Shown here: positions 25,849-34,801 of the stretch, piece by piece
Layout: every line of letters starts with the position of its first letter
How positions within the stretch are numbered: the first letter of the stretch is position 1
NCBI GenBank assembly: GCA_050288105.1
Contig: JBNKDE010000005.1
Coordinates: forward strand, 1 to 64,000
DNA from: JACNJF01 sp050288105
GTDB lineage: Bacteria > Pseudomonadota > Gammaproteobacteria > GCA-001735895
Length of the DNA stretch: 64,000 bases
Reading direction: 5' to 3'
Position numbers and translations under genes: made by a program
Notes under the pieces: model-generated
Told to the model about the DNA's origin: nothing
Seen by the model: the letters and a program-made list of their open reading frames with translations, nothing else
Databases searched by the model: none

Positions 25849-26736
25849 TTATTTGAATATGACCGTTTTATTGCCATCCAGAAAAACGCGGTGCTCAATA
25901 TGCAGGCGCACCGCCCTGGCCAGTGCGACGGTCTCGGTATCGCGACCGATTGCGACCAGCATGTCCGGGCTATAGGTATGGTCCACCTGTTGTACGGATT
26001 GCTCGATGATGGGGCCTTCATCCAGATCCGGGGTGACATAATGCGCGGTTGCTCCAATCAGTTTGACACCACGCTCGTAAGCCTGGTGATAGGGTCTGGC
26101 GCCTTTAAAGCCGGGCAGGAAAGAATGATGAATATTAATTGCTTTGCCGCTGAGCTGTTTGCACAGGTTATCCGACAAAATCTGCATATAGCGCGCCAGT
26201 ACTACCAGATCGGTTTCAGTTTCTTCGATTATTTCCAACAGCGCGTTTTCCTGGTCGCGCTTGTTATCCCTGGTCACCGGCAGGTAAACGAATCGAATGC
26301 CTTCGCGCTCAACCATGGGACGTAAATCTTTGTGGTTAGAAACCACTGCGGTGATTTCCATCGGCAGCTCACCCTTGTGCAGACGATACAGCAGGTCATC
26401 CAGACAGTGGTCAAATTTACTTACCATGATTAAAACCTTACTCAGTGAGGCTCTATCGTAGATTTGCCATTGCATGCCAAATTCCTTGGCCACCTCTGCA
26501 AACTCCTGCCTGATACTGTCTATGGAATGCTCGTCACTCTCGATGCGGCACACCGCACGCATAAAAAACTGCCCGGTGTTTTCATCATCAAACTGATTTA
26601 ACTCTGACAGGTAACAGGACCTTGAGCTGAGATAACTGGTCACTCCAGCGACTATGCCGCGGGTTGCATGGCAGCTCGCCTTAAGGACAAATTCTCTGGA
26701 ATCTGGGTTGGTTTCGGGCATTTTTACTATATTCAC
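25849..26736 (-). CDS. purU: Formyltetrahydrofolate deformylase
   Basis: The protein has 295 residues. An N-terminal ACT-like regulatory domain (about 12-90: VLKASCHATRGIVAGVTSYLS) is followed by a formyltransferase-fold hydrolase domain. The active-site segments are VLARYMQILSD, INIHHSFLPGFKGARPYHQAYERGVKLIGATAHYV and DLDEGPIIEQ, with the conserved Asn-His-Asp triad. PurU hydrolyses 10-formyl-THF to formate and THF, balancing one-carbon pools and supplying formate for PurT. The gene appears monocistronic. Confidence 0.95.
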   Translation of the reverse strand: MNIVKMPETNPDSREFVLKASCHATRGIVAGVTSYLSSRSCYLSELNQFDDENTGQFFMRAVCRIESDEHSIDSIRQEFAEVAKEFGMQWQIYDRASLSKVLIMVSKFDHCLDDLLYRLHKGELPMEITAVVSNHKDLRPMVEREGIRFVYLPVTRDNKRDQENALLEIIEETETDLVVLARYMQILSDNLCKQLSGKAINIHHSFLPGFKGARPYHQAYERGVKLIGATAHYVTPDLDEGPIIEQSVQQVDHTYSPDMLVAIGRDTETVALARAVRLHIEHRVFLDGNKTVIFK

Positions 26737-26890
26737 TGGTGAAATTGAAAAGGGAGCGCGGATGATAATATGTGGCGATTAAATAACCAAGGATCAATCT
26801 GAGTTTGTCATTCATCGGGGTAGCGCAGTGTTAACTTTGAAAGCGCTGCGCAGGATTGCCTGAGTCATTTTTAAATGGGTGCGTAATGTG

Positions 26891-26924
26891 CAAAAAATCC
26901 CCTGCATGCCGTGTCATGCAGGGG
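26891..26924 (-). terminator. Rho-independent terminator of the peroxidase gene
   Basis: The arms are CCCCTGCATG (26899-26908) and CATGCAGGGG (26915-26924), a perfect 10-bp stem with a 6-base loop. On the minus strand the stem is followed by ATTTTTTG. It sits 34 bp beyond the peroxidase stop. Confidence 0.88.
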
Positions 26925-26957
26925 AGGAGACTTAACAGCTGTGATTTTTACTGTTAA

Positions 26958-27944
26958 TTAGAAGGGTTCTGGCTGGGGTGTTTTATCAGTGGATGCTGGC
27001 AGAACCGGTATCAGGAACGAAGGTTGGTCACCTGTGAGTGTTTTCAGGAAGGCGACAATTTGAGCATTCTGTTCGGCAGTGAATTTTTTGCCCAACTGCA
27101 AGCGTCCCATGAGGTCAACGGCTTCGGTTAGTGTTTCAGCTTCTCCATCGTGAAAATAGGGATAGGTCAATTCTACATTGCGTAGTGTTGGAACCTTAAA
27201 TTTGAAGCGATCAGCATCTTTCCCGGTTACCGCACTCAAACCTTCGGCAGGGCTTTTTGCTTTATAGGCAGCAACAACCCCCATTTTCTGGAACGAGTTT
27301 CCACCAACCGCTTCGCCATTATGGCAGGCGATACAACCGCTTTCCTTGAACAGTTTATAACCGGCTTTCTCGGTTGCCGAAATCGCATCATTATTACCTA
27401 GCAGATACTGGTCGAAGCGTGAATTTGGGGTTACCAGGGTTTTTTCGAATTCGGCGATTGCCTGGGTAACCATGTCGATATCGATCTTGTCCTGACCGAA
27501 TACGAGCTTGAATTCGGTGACATAAGCTGGAATCGATTGCAGTACATGAATGGCGAGGCTGTGTGTGGATGCCATCTCACCCGGGTTAGCAATAGGTCCG
27601 CCTGCCTGTGCTTTTAGATCTGCGGCGCGTCCATCCCAGAACTGGGCAAGGTTCAGGCTTGAGTTGAGTACCGTGGGTGCATTGATAGGTCCCTGTTGCC
27701 AATGATCACCGATAGAGGTTTTCAGGTTATCGGTACCGCCCATACTCAGGTTATGACAGGAGTTACAGGAGATGAAACCAGATTTGGAGAGCCGCGGATC
27801 AAAATACAATTTTTTTCCTAATTCTACCTGGGCCAGGTTGATATTCTGCACGGGTTGAATGGGCTTGATAGGCTCCTCAGCATAAGCCAGGGTTGAGCAG
27901 AGTACTGCTCCCGTTAATAGCGGTGTTACGTATTTAATTTTCAT
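26958..27944 (-). CDS. Di-haem cytochrome c peroxidase (CCP/MauG family)
   Basis: The protein has 328 residues including a signal peptide (about 1-22, ending AYA). Two CxxCH haem sites are visible: CNSCH (about residues 59-63) in the first domain and CIACH in the second. KLYFDPRLSKSG and TPTLRN-like segments (VPTLRNVELTYPYFHDG) are typical of bacterial di-haem peroxidases. It reduces H2O2 in the periplasm with electrons from small cytochromes or azurin. It lies downstream of the Irr/PerR-like gene in the same orientation, and an ICE-like box lies between them. Peroxide or iron/haem control is inferred. Confidence 0.93.
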   Translation of the reverse strand: MKIKYVTPLLTGAVLCSTLAYAEEPIKPIQPVQNINLAQVELGKKLYFDPRLSKSGFISCNSCHNLSMGGTDNLKTSIGDHWQQGPINAPTVLNSSLNLAQFWDGRAADLKAQAGGPIANPGEMASTHSLAIHVLQSIPAYVTEFKLVFGQDKIDIDMVTQAIAEFEKTLVTPNSRFDQYLLGNNDAISATEKAGYKLFKESGCIACHNGEAVGGNSFQKMGVVAAYKAKSPAEGLSAVTGKDADRFKFKVPTLRNVELTYPYFHDGEAETLTEAVDLMGRLQLGKKFTAEQNAQIVAFLKTLTGDQPSFLIPVLPASTDKTPQPEPF

Positions 27945-28080
27945 ATGAAATACCTATAGATAAGTTAAGGGAGAAAAGTCTCGAAGTGTTGTGATGTCAA
28001 TAAATCTATCCTGAAAATTAGGGAATAATTGGCATTAAGGGCAGGCTTGGCCCCAATAACCATTATTTAACTGCGGGTAA

Positions 28081-28105
28081 GTTTAGAATTAGTCTAAATC
28101 TAAAC
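28081..28105. promoter_or_regulatory. ICE/PerR-like box upstream of the peroxidase gene
   Basis: TTTAGA-ATTAG-TCTAAA (28082-28098) is a 6-5-6 dyad. A second overlapping copy, TCTAAAC at 28099-28105, also pairs with GTTTAGA at 28081-28087. The form is close to the Irr control element (TTTAGAA..TTCTAAA type) and to Fur/PerR boxes. It lies about 140-160 bp before the peroxidase start and just downstream of the Fur-family gene. Confidence 0.6.
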
Positions 28106-28179
28106 ACATGACCTGGATCAAGAAAATCAGGTGAACAATGTTGTAGATAAATAGTGTTTGTTACAGGGGGAGATTAAAA

Positions 28180-28617
28180 TCAGCTGGGTTGCCGATTTTT
28201 GATACGGATGACGATATCAACATCGTCAAACTGAGTGCCTTCAGGTAGCTGTGCGGTATCGAAGCGAGGCGCCAGGTCTTCTGCAATATCAATCAGATCG
28301 CCAGTATCGATATTATAAAAGTGGTGATGATGGCTAATGTTAGAGTCGTAATAAACGCTATTGGGATCGATAAAGATTTCAAACAAAAGCCCGCTTGCTA
28401 CAAATAACGACAATGTGTTGTAAACCGTCGCTTTTGAAACCAGGAAACCCTTTTTCTTTAATTCAGTATGTAACTGGTCTGCGGTAATGTGCTGGTGTTT
28501 TGCAAACAGGATTTTAGCGATCGCCATTCTCTGTACAGTGGGGTAGACACCATGTTCGCGCAGTGTGCTTTCATGATCTGCAGGGTTGTTACTGATATGG
28601 GTAGTTGGTTGATTCAT
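28180..28617 (-). CDS. Fur-family regulator, Irr/PerR-like, without cysteines
   Basis: The protein has 145 residues. A winged helix (about 20-90) contains GVYPTVQRMAIAKILF and SKATVYNTLSLFVASGLL. The dimerisation and sensing part contains YYDSNISHHHHFYNIDTGDLIDI. There are no cysteines, so the structural Zn site of Fur and PerR is absent. The HHHH stretch resembles the histidine-rich haem/metal motif of Irr. Its position before a haem peroxidase and next to an ICE-like box supports control of peroxide defence by iron, haem or peroxide. Confidence 0.88.
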   Translation of the reverse strand: MNQPTTHISNNPADHESTLREHGVYPTVQRMAIAKILFAKHQHITADQLHTELKKKGFLVSKATVYNTLSLFVASGLLFEIFIDPNSVYYDSNISHHHHFYNIDTGDLIDIAEDLAPRFDTAQLPEGTQFDDVDIVIRIKNRQPS

Positions 28618-28888
28618 CGGATTTATAAATCAATTAAATGCACGTGATTCCCGAAAAACGTGGGAAAATTGTACCATCTGGTTGAGGGTTGGTCTATTTC
28701 GAAGCGGCGACAGGAATAAAATTTAGCGATTTAGCCAGGCAAAAAAGCAGTTTTTTGTAAAATAACAGGAAAAGTATGGGGGGATAGCTGGATGAGAACA
28801 GGTTACCAGGCAGCCAGTCCAGCAAACCATGATTTGCTTTGACCGACTGTCTGATACCCTGGGTTACAGTAAATAACGCAGAGGGTTA

Positions 28889-29083
28889 CTACTCTGTAGG
28901 AGCCATTTGCGCAATACACTCCTGTACAAAGTCGTCGTATTTATCATCAGCAATCTGCATTTCATCAGCTTTGTTCAGGCAGGCTTCTTCAGCCTCCTGT
29001 TGAGTGACCGCGAAAGCTGGCGTGGCTAAAAAAGTAGCCGTAATCAAGGTAGCGGCGCTTATCAGTAAAGATAGGGGTTTCAT
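28889..29083 (-). CDS. Small secreted protein of unknown function
   Basis: The ATG at 29083 is chosen because it follows GGAGAAACTTA and begins a clear Sec signal peptide (MKPLSLLISAATLITATF, cleavage near PAFA-V at residue 25/26). The mature part is only about 39 residues, acidic, with two cysteines (EEACLNKADEM and QECIAQM). I do not recognise the family. It is divergent from the hdfR-like gene and probably periplasmic. The two cysteines may form a disulphide. Confidence 0.72.
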   Translation of the reverse strand: MKPLSLLISAATLITATFLATPAFAVTQQEAEEACLNKADEMQIADDKYDDFVQECIAQMAPTE

Positions 29084-29212
29084 TAAGTTTCTCCGTAAAA
29101 GAATGTGTTGCAACCCTGACGTCAGAAGTAGCATGCGTATTTAAAAGATAGAACTATTAAATATCCAACAAAATGTCATAATCCTGACCATTATGGTTTT
29201 TTGTGAATCGGA

Positions 29213-30052
29213 ATGAATATCGACCTGTTAAAAACCTTTCTGGAAGTCGCTAAACTGAAGCATTTTGGCAAGGCTGCGGATCGGGTTTTTCTGACACAGT
29301 CAGCGGTAAGTGCGCGCATCAAGTTACTCGAGGATACCCTGGGAAGTAGCCTGTTTATTCGCAAACGGAACCATATTGAACTGACCACTGCAGGTCGTAA
29401 GCTGGCCAATAGCGCTGAGCTTATTGTGAAGCAGTGGGAGAAGACCAAAAATGAAATCAATTTCGTTACCGAAGAGAATCAAAAACTCGTCAGCATCGGC
29501 ACTGCTTATGATTTATGGCCGATACTTGTACAGAGATGGGTAATCCAGTGCCGTGAACAAACCCCGGGCCTGCTATTCCAGGTTCAGGCTGCCTCCGCTC
29601 CGTTGCTGGCGCAGTCGGTTATTGCCGAGCAACTGGATGCGGCACTGGTGTTTGATGCGCCTTACCACAACGGGATAGTGTCACACGAGATTGGCGTGCT
29701 GGAATTATTGCTCGTGAGTAGCGAATCCTGTGACATTTCACAGGTGGAAGGCAAGACTTACTGCTATGTGGACTGGGGCAGTGTGTTTTCCGATCAGCAC
29801 CAGTTAATGCTGGGTGATGTGTTAACCCCGCAGATCAGCTTTAACTTTTCCAGCATGGCGCTGGACTACATACTGGCCTCAGGTGGCCTGTGTTACCTGG
29901 CCAGGCCGCAGGTGCAGGCCTTGCTCGACCAGGGTGTACTTTTTGAAGTTACCGGCGTGCCCGTTTTCCAGCGCGAGATTTATTTTATCTATCGTAAATC
30001 ACATCCGATGAAAGCGCTGTTAGAAGAGCTGATCCCGCGTAATATGACCTGA
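29213..30052 (+). CDS. hdfR: LysR-family regulator, HdfR type
   Basis: The protein has 279 residues. An N-terminal LysR winged helix (NIDLLKTFLEVAKLKHFGKAADRVFLTQSAVSARIKLLED) matches the form of E. coli HdfR, known as a repressor of the flagellar master operon flhDC. The remainder is a periplasmic-binding-protein-like effector domain. The target here is uncertain, because many marine gammaproteobacteria have no flhDC, so the symbol reflects family likeness only. The 3' side is followed by about 300 bp without a gene. Confidence 0.82.
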   Translation: MNIDLLKTFLEVAKLKHFGKAADRVFLTQSAVSARIKLLEDTLGSSLFIRKRNHIELTTAGRKLANSAELIVKQWEKTKNEINFVTEENQKLVSIGTAYDLWPILVQRWVIQCREQTPGLLFQVQAASAPLLAQSVIAEQLDAALVFDAPYHNGIVSHEIGVLELLLVSSESCDISQVEGKTYCYVDWGSVFSDQHQLMLGDVLTPQISFNFSSMALDYILASGGLCYLARPQVQALLDQGVLFEVTGVPVFQREIYFIYRKSHPMKALLEELIPRNMT

Positions 30053-30350
30053 TCGAATAACGCCCTGAAAGCTGAAGTTTAAGTCGATAACAAGGCCGCT
30101 TGAATTCGACGATCTTTAACCTCAATGAATCCCTCTAGCAGGTGATTGCCGCGTCGCAAGCTCGGCTCTGGCTTCCTGATTCGCCATAACAGCTGCTGCC
30201 ATCCAGGCGTCCTCGGCATGAACTGTGTTTTAGCCTTGTGTAAATGTCACTGTTAACAGACCCCATAAAAAACCAGCCATTCTGAGTTTTGAAACCAAAC
30301 TGTCATTTTCGCGTGTTAGCTTCGCGCAAACTATAGTCTGGTCATCAAGT
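30053..30350. other. Intergenic region with dispersed repeat and lipid-operon promoter
   Basis: No gene is seen. AAGCTCGGCTCTGGCTTCCT (30158-30177) recurs exactly at 42151-42170. Near the 3' end, CTGTCAT (30300-30306) equals a perfect PhoB half-site, but the adjacent 11-bp-spaced positions match poorly. The region must contain the promoter of the operon starting at 30351. Confidence 0.5.
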
Positions 30351-32072
30351 ATGCCTGAAGTTAACCTACAGAATGTAACCCTTCTGCTGTTCATATCCTA
30401 TCTGCTTTATAAACTCTGGATTAGATTAAGGCTTTCCAGAGCCAAGCACCCCTCACTACGCGGACATTCGAAAATGTCGCGTCGTGTCGCGCGCCTGATT
30501 CCTTACTTCGAATACGACGAAGCACAGTTTTTTTGTAGCGATGGTGCGCCTGGCCCGGTTAGTCAGCAACGACGCCAGGCCATGTTAAGACTTAAACAGG
30601 ATTTCAATCAGCGCATGGCCAAAGGCATAGCGTTTAATCATGCTGTTGCAGACAGCATCTCGGATGTATCTTTTACCAATCTTTACCGCGTTCCTTTTCC
30701 TTTTCGTAAACAACTGGCCAGCCTGCTTACACTGCCCAATACGGTAGAAGAATCACAAGGTGTTCAGGTTAGGGATATGGACGGCAACTGGAGCTATGAC
30801 CTGACCGGCTCTTATGGGGTCAATGTATTTGGTTATGATTTTTATAAGCAGTGCATGCAGGATGGATGGGAAATGGTTAAGGATATGGGGCCAGTGCTGG
30901 GGGCCTATCATCCGATCATAAAAGAAAACGTAAAAAGGCTAAAACAGATATCCGGGCTGGATGAAGTGTCGTTCCACATGTCGGGAACCGAAGCGGTGAT
31001 GCAGGCCGTGCGTCTGGCGCGCTATCACACGGGCAAAACCCATCTGGTCAGGTTGTGTGGTGCTTACCATGGCTGGTGGGATGGTGTGCAACCGGGCGTC
31101 GGTAATCAGCGTGCGACGCATGATGTGTACACGCTACAGGATATGAGTGCCGCGACATTAAAAGTGCTGCGCACACGCAACGATATCGCCTGCGTGCTGG
31201 TCAATCCATTACAGGCTTTGCATCCTAATTCGGATGCTTCCAGTGACGCCTCCCTGGTAAATAGCGAACGTAGCGCAAACTTTGATCGCGCGGCTTATAG
31301 TCGATGGCTAAAGCAGTTAAGCGAAGTCTGCATACAGCGCTCCATCGTATTGATTTTTGATGAAGTGTTTACCGGATTTCGCCTGGGTTATCGGGGCGCT
31401 CAGGAATATTTCGGGGTGCAGGCTGACCTGGTGACCTATGGTAAGACGCTGGGCGGCGGGCTACCGATAGGCGTAGTGTGTGGTACGCATGAATTGATGA
31501 AGCGTTATAAGCCGGATCAACCGGTAAATGTTTCTTTCGCGCGCGGTACCTTTAACTCACACCCCTATGTGATGGCCTGTATGTATCAGTTCCTCACGCG
31601 CATTGAACAGGCGGAGTTCCAGCAAAATTACCAGCATGCCGACGAACTCTGGAATGCACGGGCGCAACAGTTAAACCAGCGTTTGCAGCAGGCCGATCTA
31701 CCCGTCAGGGTGGCTAACCTGATGTCCATCTGGACCATACTGTATACCCAGCCATCGCGTTATAACTGGATGTTCCAGTTTTATCTCAGGGCAGAGGGCC
31801 TGAGCCTGAGCTGGGTCGGTAGCGGGCGTATCATTATGAGTCACAACTTTAGTGATGAAGAATTCAACCAGGTTGTGGATCGCTTTGTCAGTGCGGCGCA
31901 GCAGATGAAGCAGGATAACTGGTGGTGGCAGAGTCCACAGCTAAGCAACAAGGCGATAAAGCGTCAGATGCTACGGGAAATGCTGGCCGCCCGCCTGCCC
32001 TGGATCGCGCGTTTTGTAAAGCCAGCCACGACCTGCTCGCTGAGTGCGCGTAACGAGGTGAGCGACCTATGA
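30351..32072 (+). CDS. Membrane-anchored class III (GSAM-like) aminotransferase
   Basis: The protein has 573 residues. An N-terminal membrane segment (about 8-24, LLLFISYLLYKLWI) and a basic linker are unusual for this fold. A PLP class III aminotransferase resembling glutamate-1-semialdehyde aminomutase follows: LTGSYGVNVFGYDFYK, HMSGTEAVMQAVRLARYHTGK, YHGWWDGV, IFDEVFTGFRLG and the PLP lysine at about 365 in TYGKTLGGG. The stop overlaps the next start by 4 bp. As it is joined to a glycosyltransferase, a PSD paralogue and an Mpo1-like protein, it probably aminates or isomerises a lipid-linked substrate. It is not the haem-pathway HemL. Confidence 0.85.
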   Translation: MPEVNLQNVTLLLFISYLLYKLWIRLRLSRAKHPSLRGHSKMSRRVARLIPYFEYDEAQFFCSDGAPGPVSQQRRQAMLRLKQDFNQRMAKGIAFNHAVADSISDVSFTNLYRVPFPFRKQLASLLTLPNTVEESQGVQVRDMDGNWSYDLTGSYGVNVFGYDFYKQCMQDGWEMVKDMGPVLGAYHPIIKENVKRLKQISGLDEVSFHMSGTEAVMQAVRLARYHTGKTHLVRLCGAYHGWWDGVQPGVGNQRATHDVYTLQDMSAATLKVLRTRNDIACVLVNPLQALHPNSDASSDASLVNSERSANFDRAAYSRWLKQLSEVCIQRSIVLIFDEVFTGFRLGYRGAQEYFGVQADLVTYGKTLGGGLPIGVVCGTHELMKRYKPDQPVNVSFARGTFNSHPYVMACMYQFLTRIEQAEFQQNYQHADELWNARAQQLNQRLQQADLPVRVANLMSIWTILYTQPSRYNWMFQFYLRAEGLSLSWVGSGRIIMSHNFSDEEFNQVVDRFVSAAQQMKQDNWWWQSPQLSNKAIKRQMLREMLAARLPWIARFVKPATTCSLSARNEVSDL

Positions 32073-34789
32073 TCCTGCATAACTCGACTGAATCTGTCAG
32101 TGAATTTAGAAATGCGCTGAGTAAGGAATTCAATGAATACCTACAGGGCGAGGCGACACGCTTCAAACGCGAAGACTGTCTTAAGATTGACCTGCACTGC
32201 CATGATAAAAACAGTGATGTGCCTGATGAGCTATGGGGGCGCATCCTGGGTCTGCCTGAAACCTGGCTAAAGACAAAGAAGCTGGTTAAGTGTCTGAAGC
32301 AGAATGGCTGTGATGTCATCACGATCACCAACCACAATAATGCCGTATCCTGCTGGGAGCTGGAAGAAAAGGGTGAGGATGTGCTTACTGGCGCCGAGTT
32401 CACCTGCCATTTTCCAGAGTACCAGCTTTTCGTACACGTACTGGCGTATGGCTTTAATCCGAAACAGGAGGTGGAGCTAAACAACCGGCGCGAGAATATT
32501 TACCGCTTTCTAAAATACGCACATAAATGCGACATCCCCGTGATCCTGCCGCATCCTTTGTATTTTTATACGCGCAACGACCGTATTGACCAGACCTTGT
32601 TTGAAAAGCTTGCGGTGATGTTTCAACGCTTTGAAGTGGTGAATGGACAGCGTGACCAGTGGCAGTCGGTATTAACCCTGAAGTGGGTAAAAAGCCTGAC
32701 CCCTGAAAAAATACGCAGCTATGCCCGTCAGCATAAACTGGAACCCGATGACTACGGGGTTGATCCGGATCGTCCCAAGATTCTAAGCGGCGGTTCTGAT
32801 GATCATATGGGCATATTTGCCGGACAGTCTGGTAGTTACCTGTATGTCCCTAACCTGAAGCAGCGCCTGCAAACCGATAAGGCATCCACTCTGGCACTGG
32901 AGGCAATTCGTGAAGGTCATATTGCCCCCTTCGGCTACGTGGCTGAAAACCAGAAACTGAATATTGCGCTACTGGATTATTTCTCCCAGGTGGCAACGCA
33001 TATCCAGGATCCCGGCCTGTTACGTATTATGTTCCATCGCGGAGAGGTATCGGACAAGATGGCCTGCTTCCTGATCAGTAACCTGTTGCTGGAGATGCAG
33101 AAGCATAAAAATACGCAAAAGTTTTTCGATTTTATTCATGACGCCTTACAGGGAAAAAAACCCAATAAACTGGTCAAATGGAAGATAAAAAAGGATTACC
33201 GATTCTGTATTCATCAACTGGAGCGTATTGCCGATAGCAAACACCAGTCCACCGAAGTCTTTATCCAGACGGTTAACGAGGCCATCCCGGAATTATTCAG
33301 CGAGTTGAGTCGGCTGGTGATCAAGCGCCTGAAGAAATCGTCAGGTGGTCTTCAGGGCTATAAATTAAAATCGATATCCAGTGAAGAACTGACGCGCAAG
33401 TTTGAGGTACCCAGCCAGTTAACCGAACTCATCTTTGGTTCGAAAAAATCGAAGCCTGGTATCAGCTGTTACGATTTCTCAACCCTGCTGGATAACCTGT
33501 CATTCCCGTTACTGGTAGGCGTGATATTACTGGGCACCACGCTGGCGAGTACGCGCCTGCTATACCAGAATCGGCGCTTTCTGAATGATTTTGCTGACAG
33601 TATTGGCGCCAGTCACCATCCACGCCGTGCGCTGTACCTGACCGATACCCTGCTGGACAAGAATGGTGTGTCCAGCTCCTTATCAGGCAAGCTGAAATAT
33701 ATCCAGCAAAATGATCTGCCGGTAGATTTCCTGATCTGTCATGCAGACGCCGAATCAGCTCCGCATCTGCAGGTGACGCGTCCTTTAACCAGTTTTAGTT
33801 TGCCCAACTTTGGTGAGCAGGAAATTCGTATTCCCGACGTGATGGAAATTGCGCGTATTTTCTATGCTGGCGGGTATGATCGTATCGTCTGTTCAACCGA
33901 AGGGCCGATGGCCTTTGTCGCGCTGTTTATCAAACACATGTTTAATGTACCTGCGTATTTTTTCATGCACACCGACTGGCTGGATTTTATTCACAACACC
34001 ACCGATTTGAATCAGCATGAAATAGATCGTCTGCGCAGGATCCTGCGCTTTTTCTATCAGCAGTTTGCCGGGGTGTTTGTGCTTAACTCGGATCACCGTG
34101 ACTGGTTAACAGGGCACCACATGCAACTGGATCAGGAAAAGGTACTGCTGACTGCGCATCATACACAGCCGCGCAATACTTCTACTGTAGCGGTTGAGAA
34201 AGCATCGCTGTTTGATGATGCAGATGATGACACCCCAGTGATGTTATTTGCCAGCCGTATCAGTAAGGAAAAAGGTATTTATCAACTGCCAGAGATCTAC
34301 CGCAGGGTCAGGCAATCGATACCCAATATACGCATGGTGATCGCGGGTTCAGGACCGGCATTAGATGACCTGAAAAAGAAGTTTCCTGAAGCGCTATATC
34401 TGGGCTGGGTGGATAAGCAAAGGTTGGCCGAACTGTATGCGGGACTGGATATTATGGTCTTCCCCAGTCGCTTTGACACCTTTGGTAATGTAATACTGGA
34501 ATCCTTCGTATATGGCATGCCGGTGATTTCCTATAACTGCAAGGGGCCAAAGAATATCATTCAACACGGCAGCAGCGGATTCCTGGCAGAAAACAGTATT
34601 GAAATGGCTGAGCAGATCGTGCGTTTTTTCAGTGATCGCGAAATGCGAGACCGTATGCAGCGACTCGCCCTGCAAAGAAGTGAAGATTACCAGGCTGAAC
34701 CGATTATGCAGCAATTCATCAACGACCTGGGCCTGGGTGAAGACAGTGCCGAACTGGTTGAAGCGTTGACTGCGCGTTCTGTCGCCTGA
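32069..34789 (+). CDS. PHP-domain - GT4 glycosyltransferase fusion protein
   Basis: The protein has 906 residues. The N-terminal part (about 38-320) is a PHP metal-dependent phosphoesterase-like domain with metal-ligand motifs DLHCHDKNSD, TITNHNN, LPHP and SGGSDDH. A hydrophobic stretch at about 475-495 may be a membrane segment. The C-terminal part (about 510-890) is a GT4 glycosyltransferase: LFASRISKEKGIYQLPE, VIAGSGPALDDL, and the donor-binding DTFGNVILESFVYGMPVI with E-x7-E-like spacing. Fusion of PHP with GT4 is rare. The context suggests glycosylation of a membrane lipid coupled to removal of a phosphate, which is inference. Confidence 0.83.
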   Translation: MILHNSTESVSEFRNALSKEFNEYLQGEATRFKREDCLKIDLHCHDKNSDVPDELWGRILGLPETWLKTKKLVKCLKQNGCDVITITNHNNAVSCWELEEKGEDVLTGAEFTCHFPEYQLFVHVLAYGFNPKQEVELNNRRENIYRFLKYAHKCDIPVILPHPLYFYTRNDRIDQTLFEKLAVMFQRFEVVNGQRDQWQSVLTLKWVKSLTPEKIRSYARQHKLEPDDYGVDPDRPKILSGGSDDHMGIFAGQSGSYLYVPNLKQRLQTDKASTLALEAIREGHIAPFGYVAENQKLNIALLDYFSQVATHIQDPGLLRIMFHRGEVSDKMACFLISNLLLEMQKHKNTQKFFDFIHDALQGKKPNKLVKWKIKKDYRFCIHQLERIADSKHQSTEVFIQTVNEAIPELFSELSRLVIKRLKKSSGGLQGYKLKSISSEELTRKFEVPSQLTELIFGSKKSKPGISCYDFSTLLDNLSFPLLVGVILLGTTLASTRLLYQNRRFLNDFADSIGASHHPRRALYLTDTLLDKNGVSSSLSGKLKYIQQNDLPVDFLICHADAESAPHLQVTRPLTSFSLPNFGEQEIRIPDVMEIARIFYAGGYDRIVCSTEGPMAFVALFIKHMFNVPAYFFMHTDWLDFIHNTTDLNQHEIDRLRRILRFFYQQFAGVFVLNSDHRDWLTGHHMQLDQEKVLLTAHHTQPRNTSTVAVEKASLFDDADDDTPVMLFASRISKEKGIYQLPEIYRRVRQSIPNIRMVIAGSGPALDDLKKKFPEALYLGWVDKQRLAELYAGLDIMVFPSRFDTFGNVILESFVYGMPVISYNCKGPKNIIQHGSSGFLAENSIEMAEQIVRFFSDREMRDRMQRLALQRSEDYQAEPIMQQFINDLGLGEDSAELVEALTARSVA

Positions 34790-34801
34790 TCAGGTGCCAT
34801 A

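Noticed and set aside
30351..32072. Aminotransferase as haem-pathway HemL
   Set aside because: It has an N-terminal membrane anchor, about 145 extra residues and a lipid-type neighbourhood, all unlike HemL.
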